Of a stretch of DNA of 64,000 nt, positions 22,094 through 31,765 are shown piece after piece. Position numbers and translations under genes: made by a program. Source of the stretch: Cunninghamella blakesleeana (taxonomy: Eukaryota; Mucoromycota; Mucoromycetes; Mucorales; Cunninghamellaceae); NCBI GenBank assembly GCA_017871115.1, contig JAFCIZ010000012.1:1-64000 (forward strand), in the 5' to 3' direction. Each line of letters opens with the position of its first letter. Position 1 is the first letter of the stretch. The notes beneath the pieces are model-generated. The model did no database searches. It worked only from the letters and a program-made list of their open reading frames with translations, and had not been told where the DNA came from.

Positions 22094-22465
22094 TTTCAAA
22101 TAGAGCTTTAGTGTTCAAAATAAAAATTTTTTTTTTTCAAATAGTGCTAAAGTGTCCATGTTAATAAACAAAAAATTTTAAATAGCGCTTAAGTGTCCAA
22201 GATAAAAAAATGTTGCTTTCTTTTCTTATCTTTTTTTCACTCTTTCACTCTTTTTTTATTTTATATATTTATATATTATTCCAAGCCTTTATTATAAAAA
22301 AGTAATTTAATGAATTTAAATATAACTAGGGAACAGGCAATCTGCATTTTTTTCTGCGAAGAGTATAATGAGGAAAATAAATCCAAGTTAGTTAAAAGAG
22401 TAAATGAATTTAAAGATGTAGACATTTGTTACGAAAAAGATCCAAACAAGCCTATTCTAATGTCT
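22094..22465 (+). repeat. Inverted repeat IR-1, left arm (about 370 bp)
   Basis: It matches the reverse complement of 23933-24292 almost completely, differing mostly in A/T-run lengths. The arm holds three spaced copies of a CAAATAG(C/A/T)GCT.AAGTGT(C/T)C motif, a GAAAGAAAAG-type promoter-side run, and the first 51 codons of the gene that starts at 22310. Edges are sharp at TTTCAAATAGAG (outer) and ATGTCT (inner). Confidence 0.85.
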
Positions 22466-23669
22466 TTGGTTAGAATTCATGGAGACCCGTTCTCTTATCA
22501 TAAATATATGGAAAGGTCGGTAGCTGCAAATATCAATGAAGAGCAAAATAATGAACTAAAGTTGAGTAAGTATATTTTACAGATATATATTTATATTAAT
22601 GGTAGTTTTATCTAATTTTTCTTTCTATCAGTATTAGAAAATAATTCTCAAATAGTACAATTTTTAAATGAAGCCTTTTTGCCGGACGATCCCTTAAATG
22701 CAGAAGTATATGTTCAAAAATACGTGACAATAAATGAATTATTAGCTGTGACTTGGAAATTCACAACAATTTTTAATGAAAAATCAAGTATTTCATTTTC
22801 GAAATGGTGCGCTTCTCGAAAAGTCCTCTTCACAAAGAAAGAATTAGTAAAAAAAACTCGAAGACTAAACGGTCCAAACGGAAGAGTCAATGTGCGTTTG
22901 TTGTATATTTTAAAAGATGAATTCCTAGGTAAAATGCAAAAATAAAAATATATATTTGTAAGATAGGCACTCATTATAACTTTACATTTAGAAAATGTCG
23001 TATCCTCGATCATTCATTATTTACCAAATTACAAACAGTTTTTACAAAAACTGAAACTGGATGGATATATTATAGTTGGTTATGCACGTAAATCACCTAG
23101 CAAGGAACATCGTGATACAAGAAAAAGATTATTACAGCAAATGGTAGACAAATTATATAACAGATCCGATGTAAATATGGTGTTTGTTTCTCCAGTATCA
23201 CGATCCAATCAACCTTTTGAATCTAGAGATACCAATGCTGATAACGACCTCATTAATTCTCTTGATAAAGTTAATGGTACTACTCAAGGTAAGAAGCATA
23301 TATATTATTCACATAAGTATAATCATATATATTAAAAATATAAGCATTTTTTTTTTACTAGATATGCTAAAATTTATAAGTGAAACAGAAAAAGTGTGTT
23401 TAGTATCTCTTGATTTTGCTGGTCTCACCACGAATCATCAAGATTTAAATAAATTTATAAGGTAATTTTGGGGAACCTAAATATCTAACTTAGTAGTATT
23501 ACTAAATTAAATTTTTGATAGACAATATATAGGCTTAAAAAAAATCATTGTAGACTGCTACCCATATGAGCTAGAAGTAAAAGTATACAACAGAGATAAT
23601 ATTTTAAACAACCAAGAAGTTTTAAGTTCTTTTGATTGTAGAAAAATGTGTAAACAAAGATCTAAGTAA
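22310..23669 (+). CDS. Five-exon gene, possible diverged serine-recombinase-like protein (365 aa)
   Basis: Exons by frame continuity and GT..AG signals: 22310-22565, 22632-22928, 22992-23288, 23362-23461, 23522-23669, totalling 366 codons with no internal stop. The product is unknown. Exons 3-5 hold IIVGYARKSPSKE (about residues 211-223), RLLQQMVDKLYNRSDVNMVF, SPVSRSNQPFESRD and VCLVSLDFAGLTTNHQDLNK. That order recalls the serine-resolvase pattern (YARVS nucleophile, Q...L, SG.N..R, DRL.R...DL). The canonical Arg of DRL is absent, so the similarity may be coincidental. The first 184 residues have no known domain. The gene begins inside the left arm of inverted repeat IR-1 and ends 260 bp before the right arm, so it could be the single gene of an unrecognised element. 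It is not recognised as any named gene. Confidence 0.75.
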
Positions 23670-23826
23670 TGAACTAGTTATTTTATTTGTGAAAAAATAC
23701 TGTTTATTCAAATATACCATCATTAAATTACAAAATACTTTAATAAAGCTATCCATATCAAAAATCATTTAATATTAATTGGATTTCATAGTAAAAAAAG
23801 AGGGTATTTGCTATGGAATTTATCAT

Positions 23827-24078
23827 TTATAAATCGTTAAATACTAAATTATAATTATTATTTCTTGTGTTTATTGAATGATATTTATGAAATTTAAAAG
23901 AATTGTCATTTATAAGCTTGAGAGACATTAAAATAGGTTTGCTTGGATCTTTTTCGTAACAAATGTCTACATCTTTAAATTCATTTACTCTTTTAACTAA
24001 CTTGGATTTATTTTCCTCATTATACTCTTCGCAGAAAAAAATGCAGATTGCCTGTTCCCTAGTTATATTTAAATTCAT
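23827..24078 (-). pseudogene. Inverted partial copy of the first exon of the 22.3-kb gene
   Basis: An 83-codon minus-strand frame repeats the first 51 residues of the gene at 22310 with a single Asn-to-Ser change (DPNKP to DPSKP). It then diverges after ILMSL into unrelated sequence and stops. The copied DNA includes the upstream promoter-side region, so this inverted copy could still be transcribed leftward toward the 3' end of the intact gene. Confidence 0.8.
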
Positions 24079-24292
24079 TAAATTACTTTTTTATAATAAA
24101 GGCTTGGAATAATATATAAATATATAAAATAAAAAAAGAGTGAAAGAGTGAAAAAAAGATAAGAAAAGAAAGCAACATTTTTTTATCTTGGACACTTAAG
24201 CGCTATTTAAAATTTTTTGTTTATTAACATGGACACTTTAGCACTATTTGAAAAAAAAAAAATTATTTTGAACACTGAAGCTCTATTTGAAA
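23933..24292 (-). repeat. Inverted repeat IR-1, right arm (about 360 bp)
   Basis: Reverse complement of 22094-22465. Beyond its outer edge (AGCTCTATTTGAAA) one more GGACACTTTAGCGCTGTTTG motif follows at about 24312-24331 that has no partner on the left. I found no convincing target-site duplication just outside the two arms. Confidence 0.85.
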
Positions 24293-24335
24293 GACAAACT
24301 TTTTTTATCATGGACACTTTAGCGCTGTTTGAAAA
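24190..24335. repeat. Iterated GGACACTTTAGCGCTATTTG motif array
   Basis: Four copies at roughly 40-bp spacing: GGACACTTAAGCGCTATTT, GGACACTTTAGCACTATTTG, GAACACTGAAGCTCTATTTG and GGACACTTTAGCGCTGTTTG. Three inverted counterparts lie at 22097-22195, and single copies are at about 21973 and 28298. The AGCGCT core is a palindrome. The spacing and position upstream of transcription starts suggest protein-binding sites, but this is inference. Confidence 0.7.
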
Positions 24336-24400
24336 ACAAAAGTTTTTTTTATTTTTGTCTAAATTCAGAAGAATATATTGTAATTATCAATTTTTTTTAA

Positions 24401-25324
24401 AAAAATAACAGTGTCTTTTACTTTTATTATTATTATTTAAAAAAAATATGAATATATATTTAAAAAAAAACTATTGCTGATTACTACTATTTTTGTTTAT
24501 TACCATTCGATATCAAAAGTAAATGTATATTTTTCTAATATAAAGTGAAATAAAAAAACCAAAAAATTTTCAATAAAAAACGACTTTTAAACTCATCTGT
24601 AGTTATGCATTAATTTTCAATTTTTTTAAAAAAAAACTGTCTTTCAACTCCAATTTTTAGCGCTATTTTTTAACGATTTTGTCCATTTTGCTGTTTTTAT
24701 CAAATGATAAAAACAGAAATTTTCTTAAAATATTTAATTCTCAATTTTACTTTAAATTGTGGGTTATATATATAAACAAATCTTTTTTAAAAAAATTTTG
24801 TATTGCTGTTCACTGTCTTTTATTTTTTTATTACTACTTGACATCAAAACTCTTTCTAAATTTTTATAATAAAATTATATTACATAGTAATAGAATATAA
24901 AATAAGATGGTGAAAAAAAAATATTTTTTGATAAAAAATAATTTTCAAGTTTCTCTACAATCGCACGTTGGTTAGTTTTATTATTTTTTAAAAAAAGGCA
25001 TTTTCCCTCACTATTTTTGTTATTGTTGACGACATAAAGAGCAATTTTTTAAGTATTTAATTTATAATTTTACATTAAATTATAGGTGATATATATAAGC
25101 AGATCATTTACTCTTATCATTATTATTGGAATTGAATATTTATATATATATCTTTTATAGTTAGCAAAGTACTAGAGTGAAAGTAAAATATTAAATCAAA
25201 TTTATTCATTAATTCATACCTTGATAGCTGTATTTTTATTATTTTTATTATTTTTATTATTTTTATTATTTTAATTATTTATTACGCCAAATAAAAATAA
25301 AATATAAAAACTTTCATATATATA
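24401..25324. other. AT-rich DNA with two R1 copies
   Basis: No gene is supported. It holds R1 copy d (24621-24770) and a weak R1 copy e (about 24985-25095). Open frames of 60-75 codons here are hydrophobic A/T artefacts. Confidence 0.55.
24621..24770 (+). repeat. Dispersed hairpin repeat R1, copy d
   Basis: Same block order as copy a: CTTTCAACTCC, TAGCGCTATTTTTTAACGAT, a hairpin, then TATTTAATTCTCAATTTTAC and TTTAAATTGTGGGTTATAT. The hairpin here is CTGTTTTTATCA-AA-TGATAAAAACAG, a perfect 12-bp stem. Its bases differ from copy a on both sides in a matching way. Confidence 0.75.
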
Positions 25325-25500
25325 TTAGGTCCTATCACATATAATACTATTAAAAGAAAATCAACTTGAACATGAAACAATGAAAATTGTTGATGCTAAA
25401 AACTTAAAATTTTACCTTAATGACCCTAAGCATAAATATATACAAGGATCGGCTTCTACCAATAATGATTTATTCAACAATGATATATGTTTTAATATAA
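25325..25500 (+). pseudogene. Fragment related to the 16.4-18.5 kb pseudogene
   Basis: The plus strand reads I-I-L-L-K-E-N-Q-L-E-H-E-T-M-K-I and then L-N-D-P-K-H-K-Y-I-Q-G, closely matching the block at about 17300-17460. Only this one exon is present and it runs into a stop. Confidence 0.65.
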
Positions 25501-25947
25501 ATAATCTATTCGTAATGTTGTTAAAAATCAATGTTTTATTAAAATAAGTTTATATATTATAAAAGTATATATATAATGATATAATTTATACAAGTTGGAT
25601 AATTAAATGTTATTTGGATTATTTATTATTTATAATTTAATTTTAATGTCAAAAAGTAGTCATTGGCTATACATAGAATCCATCGCTTATGCTTTTGTTT
25701 TCAATTCAAAAATATTTTATTATATTTCTGATAATTTAAATGTTTATCTTTTTTATTTATTAAATTATGGATGCTTTTACTGGTTAATATAATATATAGC
25801 AATTTTGATTTTATTATTTTTAATAAAATTTTGGTATTATAAACTTTTGATTATATCCTTTATATAATATTTAAAGATATGTGATAATTATTTATGTTTA
25901 TCATAATTATTTAATTTTTCATCATTTTTTATTATAATTGTTAATGA
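25501..25947. other. AT-rich DNA, nothing recognised
   Basis: No gene is supported. A 61-codon hydrophobic frame at 25607-25792 is treated as an artefact. Confidence 0.5.
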
Positions 25948-27009
25948 TTAATATGGACCAATTAAAGGATTTCCATTTGATACATAATTTAATAACCCTA
26001 CTAAACATTTTGAAAATTCTTTACGATCAGTAGGCTCAACAAGATCAAATACCCTTGTTCTTTTTAATGCAACAACATCGTTATAATCCAAAACAGGCTG
26101 ATAATAAACATTTAATAAGTATTCTCTTGGAAATAATGCATGCCAAAATGTAACATATCTATGATTAAATTCTATTCCAAATGTTTCTTGATCTTTTATA
26201 GTTGCACCTAATTTACTCCAATATGATTGTGCAAAAGAAAGAGCTTCTGCTGCTTTTTGTGGAATAAGACTATCATAAGCTTTTTGTGAATTAAGTCTAG
26301 GAGCGTATTCCAGAGGCTTAACATCAATCCAAATTACTGGTGATGCTCGTTTATTATTATCAATATATACAATAGCACCATCATTTCTAGCATTTCCCAT
26401 TACATTACCAAGAATTTTAATTTGATGATGGGCATAATTTGCAGAGTTATTAACGAATTTCCAAGTAGGTGGATATTTTTTATGTAATTCTAATATACTT
26501 AAAAATGTTTTACATAAGTTGCTTGCAAAAATGTGTGTTTCATACTCCAGTTTATCGCCTTCATCAGATGTTGATGATATATCGTAATCTGTTCTTTTAT
26601 TGCAATCAATTAAATTTATCAAGAGATTTAAACATGTAATAATATCAGTTTTGTCTCGTAGGCTAATATTTACGTCTTTATTATATAACTTTTCCCAGTT
26701 TTTATTATATAAATCATCTCTATCCATACTCCAGAATAAGGATAATTTATTAAATAATTCATCATCATTCACTATAAATTCAATTGGTAATACATCTTTA
26801 ATTTCTAAGTCGAGTACTTTTATTATATGGAATGCTTGCATATGTTGATCAGTCCAATTATTACCACTTTTTAAGTTTTTATTTTCATTTTGTAAATCTA
26901 TATTGTCCAAACGATGTAAATTTGGATATTGTTTCCATACTTCTTTCCCTTGTATAATATCGGGTATTTGATTAATATTAAATTGCAAATGACTTGGTAA
27001 GCTATTCAT
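25948..27009 (-). CDS. Single-exon PD-(D/E)XK-like protein (353 aa)
   Basis: An intact frame with normal protein composition and clear contrast to its AT-rich flanks. The N-terminal 190 residues look helical and acidic. The likely catalytic core is at about 208-231: N-A-R-N-D-G-A-I-V-Y-I-D, then V-I-W-I-D-V-K-P. D210 and the D229-V-K231 pair fit the D...(D/E)-x-K pattern of PD-(D/E)XK nucleases, with Asp in the usual Glu position. A conserved-looking C-terminal half follows (FAQSYWSKLGATIKDQETFG, ALFPREYLLNVYYQPVLDY). I recognise this only as a fungal hypothetical-type protein. The start at 27009 is the first ATG, and a TTTATT-rich leader precedes it. No intron is needed. Whether it cuts DNA is unknown. 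Confidence 0.75.
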   Translation of the reverse strand: MNSLPSHLQFNINQIPDIIQGKEVWKQYPNLHRLDNIDLQNENKNLKSGNNWTDQHMQAFHIIKVLDLEIKDVLPIEFIVNDDELFNKLSLFWSMDRDDLYNKNWEKLYNKDVNISLRDKTDIITCLNLLINLIDCNKRTDYDISSTSDEGDKLEYETHIFASNLCKTFLSILELHKKYPPTWKFVNNSANYAHHQIKILGNVMGNARNDGAIVYIDNNKRASPVIWIDVKPLEYAPRLNSQKAYDSLIPQKAAEALSFAQSYWSKLGATIKDQETFGIEFNHRYVTFWHALFPREYLLNVYYQPVLDYNDVVALKRTRVFDLVEPTDRKEFSKCLVGLLNYVSNGNPLIGPY

Positions 27010-27399
27010 GTTTGTTATTCATTTATTATAATATTCAGTTTTTTTGAAATAAAACAAACGTTTTAAACGTTTTTTTTTTTTTTAAAAAAAAGTTTATTTC
27101 AAGCTCAGGACAACTCCTCTTGGCATTATTGTATGATACATATTTCTAAATTAAGAAATCACTATAATTGAATGTTGATTTTCTTTTAAAAACAAATCTG
27201 TACCAATATATATTAAATTCAATACTATTACATGTATACTATTTCACTCATCCTTTATGTGATTAATTTTTTATTTTATATTAAATAAACAAATTCAAAA
27301 CATTAATAAATTTTCTAAGCCAACTTCTTTTTGTAAATATTTTTCCCCATATTTTTCTTAGCAATTCCTCTAGTCAAAATATTTTTTAAAGCTGTCTAA

Positions 27400-28130
27400 A
27401 AAAAGTATGAATAAAAAAGAAAGATGTGTCTATATATATATATATATATATTTAATTGACTGTATAAAAAATAAAAATACTTTAATTTTTAATCAGCTTT
27501 ATTCAAATAAAAATTCGTAATTTTGACTCCAAATAGTAATGAAAAAAAGACGTTCGAAAATATCATATTTTTTTATAGTTATTTATTTATAATGTATTTT
27601 AAAATAATAATAATAGTAATAATAATGATAACGTTAACACAAATATTACATAGCAATAAAAATAAAAGGAAGAGAAAGTAAAAGAAAATAAAATGAACCA
27701 AGAACATTATTTAATAAAAACAGGCTTTTAAATAATTTAAAAAAAAATCTAGACAGTTGATAATACTTTTAGATTGCATATATTGGATGAGTAAATTTAA
27801 AAAAATAAAAATTTATTTTAAATCAAGTGTTCTTGAACATCTGCTGCCTTCATAGATTTCACAAGTTCATCTTCATAATTGCCATCAATTAACATATTCA
27901 TTTTCCCATCCGTTTCTCTGTGTTCAGTTAATTCAGTCAAATTTTTCAGTTGAATCATTTTCATTTATGTTTACATTATACATATTTACATGAAAATAGG
28001 ATATTCTTGTATTAGGTTTATAATTAATATAATCCATATTATTTAATAACAATAACAATTGACAAAATAAGTTTAAGGAAAAGGAGAAAGAAAAATAATA
28101 TAAAGGTAAGAAACGCCAAAAGATCAATTG
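27400..28130. repeat. Dispersed duplication D1, copy 2
   Basis: Matches 21240-21970 in the same orientation. At the right side it joins a poly-A run (about 28204-28227) preceded by a trace of the 14.9-kb coding remnant on the minus strand (T-M-F-R-Y-H-F-K-F-D-T-S). Confidence 0.75.
27818..28037 (-). pseudogene. Short decayed gene, copy 2 (MDYINYKPN family)
   Basis: From the ATG at 28037 it reads MDYINYKPNTRISYF to a stop after NDSTEKFD. The next frame continues L-T-E-L-T-E-H-R-E-T-D-G-K-M-N-M and D-G-N-Y-E-D-E-L-V-K-S-M-K-A-A-D-V-Q-E-H-L-I before a stop at 27818. It is better preserved at the end than copy 1 but carries the same internal frameshift. No function can be assigned. Confidence 0.5.
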
Positions 28131-28379
28131 TAGGATAGAACTTGTATCAAATTTGAAATGATACCTGAACATTGTATCATAAATACATGATTAGACTTTG
28201 CGTCAAAAAAAAAAAAAAAAAAAAAAAGTAAATGGTATATATTTTTATATAAAGGAAAATTGTACAAAAAAATATCAATGTATCCAAAAGTGTATCTTGG
28301 ACACTTTAACGTTGTTTGAAAAACAGGCATTTTTTTTTTTATTTTGTCTAAATTCAGGTGGAAATGCCGTAATTTCAAT

Positions 28380-28520
28380 TTTTTTTTAAAAAAACTGTGT
28401 TTTTACTTTCCTTTTTACTGCTATTTTTTGATGATTTTGACCACTCCACTCTTTTTGTTTTCCAACAAAAATAGCAATTTTTCAAGTATTTATTTCATAA
28501 TTTTGTATTAAATTATAGGT
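28380..28520 (+). repeat. Dispersed hairpin repeat R1, copy f
   Basis: Block order as in copy a (CTTTTTACTGCTATTTTTTG, hairpin, CAAGTATTTATTTCATAATT, TTAAATTATAGGTGATAT). The stem is TTTTTGTT-TTCC-AACAAAAA, again self-complementary although its sequence and loop differ from copies a and d. Confidence 0.65.
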
Positions 28521-29225
28521 GATATATAAACAGATCATTTAATCTTATTATTTTATTTTTATCATTATTATTAGAATTAAATGCCAATATCTATTATTAT
28601 TTTTTTATTTTATATATATATCTTTTATAGTTAGCAGAGTGTTAGAGCTAAGGTATAATATTAAATCAAATTTATTCATTAATTCATACCTTGATAGCTG
28701 TATTTTATTATTTTTATTATTTACTACGTCAAATAAAAATATAATATAAAAGTTTTCATATATATATATGCATATAAAATTATTATTATTATGGCGATAT
28801 TAAAATATACTTCTTCAGGCTCGGTTGTATAAAAAGCAAAATTACTTTTATTCATAAAAACAGGTTTATTAATTAAAAAAGTGTTGTTAAGATTATAGAA
28901 AGAATTGAATTATGACATGATATCAAAAATGGTTTTATTTAAAAAAAAAAGACGCGTCAAAATAGAAATAAAAAGACCAAGGTTATTTATTTAATACTAC
29001 TCTTAAAAACTCTAATGGTATGTAGTTTTTTTTAAATGGTATTCATATAATTTTTATATAATGTTTTTTTCTTACCTTATTCGGTCCGATATCTATGTTA
29101 TGCTCATTGATTATTTTTAAAAAACAAAATCCCGATTTCCATTTAAGATAAAAATATTATAGTATTAATAAAAAAAGCAAAATATTCTTGATAGACATAT
29201 GGATGTAATAAGAAACAAATTTCAA
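28521..29225. other. AT-rich DNA, nothing recognised
   Basis: No gene is supported. Microsatellites and A/T runs only. Confidence 0.5.
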
Positions 29226-29700
29226 TCTTTTGGACCATATACCGTTAGATGGTTATCTTAAGAAGAATACTAAGGTATACTATTAGTCAATGGTTTGAGA
29301 TAGGCCATCCAAGTCTCAAAAGATTAATCTGACCGGATATATATATATTCCATTAACCCAATAATAATAATAATAAAAAAGGCTCCCAAAAATATATAAT
29401 ATCCAATTGTCAATCTTTCTTCATACCAGATCCAAGTCAGGTTTCTATATCCATAATGTCCTTCATCTTGGCAAATATTAATCCTTTGGACCATATACCG
29501 TTAGATGGTTATCTTAAGAAGAATACTAAGGTATACTATTAGTCAATGGTTTGAGATAGGCCATCCAAGTCTCAAAAGATTAATCTGACCGGATACATAT
29601 ATATTCCATTAACCCAATAATAATAAAAAAAAAAAGGCTCTCAAAAATATATATTATCCAATTGTCAATCTTTCTTCATACCAGATCCAAGTCAGGCCAA
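29226..29700. repeat. Tandem pair of about 255-bp modules with a conserved palindromic core
   Basis: Two units (about 29226-29450 and 29482-29698) share TTTGGACCATATACCGTTAG through ATTCCATTAACCCAATAATA and then ATCCAATTGTCAATCTTTCT to ATCCAAGTCAGG. Inside the first roughly 115 bp the copies are almost invariant, with differences confined to A/T runs outside. The core holds a perfect stem TTTGAGA/TCTCAAA around GGCCATCC. It could be a structured RNA or a short non-autonomous element. Confidence 0.75.
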
Positions 29701-30333
29701 GATGAAAAGAAAAAAAAAGTTAGTAAATAAAAAGACAAATAATGAACCCTCAGTTATAAAATAAATATTATTGAAAACTCCGCCAAAAAAAATCACTTCA
29801 AATTTTTTATACTTGGGTTGCCAAGTTGCACTAATTTTTTTTCTTTTACTTTATATTATATCAAGAATCATAGTTTATTTGAGTCATCATAATCTTTTCT
29901 TTTCTTTTTTTTTTAAAATATATATATATATATAATAAAAATCGATAGTATCACTTTTAACACTTACGTTCTAATTATTATTTTTGTATTTCTAGGTTTC
30001 TCCCTTTTTTTTTTGTGTGTCACAATAAAAAAGGATTTTTTTTTGTCGATTTTGGCATATAGATAGGGATTCATTTTTACTTTTACTTTTTTTTTTTCTC
30101 TCTCTCTCTTTGCCTTTGTATATTTTTTTATATATATTTTGCTTACATTACTGTTTTTTAAATTTAGTTTATATATTTATATTTTTTATACTTTCCCTCT
30201 TTCTCTTAATATATTTTTTGTATATTCTTTCTCTATTTATCCCTCCCTTATTTTTTTTATAAAAAAAAAGAGTACACCCTTTGTATATCTCTATTTTTTA
30301 CTATCTCTCTATTTATTTTATATTTTTTTTATA
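29701..30333. promoter_or_regulatory. Leader region of the 30.3-kb gene, pyrimidine-rich
   Basis: About 300 bp before the ATG at 30334 is strongly T/C-rich on the plus strand (TCTCTCTCTC near 30100, CTTTCCCTCTTTCTCTTAAT near 30190). Long pyrimidine tracts are common just upstream of fungal start sites. No defined element can be called. Confidence 0.4.
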
Positions 30334-31730
30334 ATGGGTTTTGATAATTTTAAATACACGTATAATGGAAATGATGGTTTCCTAAAATATTTTGCTGATC
30401 ACGATTGTTCAGATTGGTCTTTTGACAAGTTTTGTAACTATTTTAATTTAAAAACAATATCAGTTAATGAAAAAAAATTAAAGCCAGCTTACAAAAATTC
30501 GCTAAACGCAATTCTAATTGATATTAAAACTCCCAAAAAAATAAAAAAATATGCTAATGAATTAATGCAAAACGTAATATTTATATATATTTCTTTCTTT
30601 ATGATATGGATAATTTTGGTCTTACTATTTTTAAGGATTTTTATATTTATTTTTTTGACAGGTTGATGAAGATATTAATCATTCTCCTCCATCATCCATA
30701 ATTAATAACTTTAACATGGGAAACGGACCATTAATTCAAGGTGATGGAAATGTAGTAAGTTTAAGAATTATACACATGCATGTGTGTATATATTAATAGA
30801 TAAAACGGTTAATAAGAAATGTTAAAATTGAACATAGATTGTCCATCCACGCTCTCCTTCTACTGCCACATCAGATGAACATGAAGTTGCTGAAGGTAAG
30901 CAAATTTATTAACTATAGAAACAAATATTTATAAAATCATTAATTTTATTATTTTATTTTTTGTAATTTATACACCATTTAATCATATGGAGCAGACATA
31001 TGTTGCAAGGTAAATCATTTATATTTTTAAATGTACATGTGTATGTATAAGTATTTATTTATATATTTATTTTAGTCGCACGAAGATGAAGTTGTGAATA
31101 TTAATGACGGTATATATGATGACGACTACAATTTTGATTCATTTGCAAGCGATGATTATCATCCAAATCGCACAAATGAATATATAATAGATAGTATTTC
31201 ACCTTGGATGAACAGTGATATCAAAGTAAATATAATATATATATATATATATATATATTTATGGTCGGTGCGTTTATTTATTATTTTTCTCTTGCTTTTT
31301 AATATAGTGGATGGTAGATGAAGCTGACATTTCTAATCAATTAAAGGAAATAAAAAAAGCATCTATTGCTATATCATCTAATAATAGCTTATCTGATAAC
31401 CGTATTCTGTAAATAGCATAAAAGTAATATATATTGTCTAGCACAGTCATCGTTTAGTCCATTGTATTTACTTACATATCTATTAATTTTATTATAGCGT
31501 TCTCAATTCAATATATATATTCTCTAATGATATCAACAGTTCGATTACAAAGTATATGGGAAAAGATATTCATAAAAAAGTACAAAATGATCTTGAAAGT
31601 TTAATGAAGGACGGTAAAGATTGCATTCCCAATGAAATCCTACTATGGGTATTTCAATTATCTCAGGTAAATTATATAATGTAAAATAAAAAAAATAAAA
31701 ATCTTATCATCATTATTAAAATCTATAATT

Positions 31731-31765
<35 letters not shown>

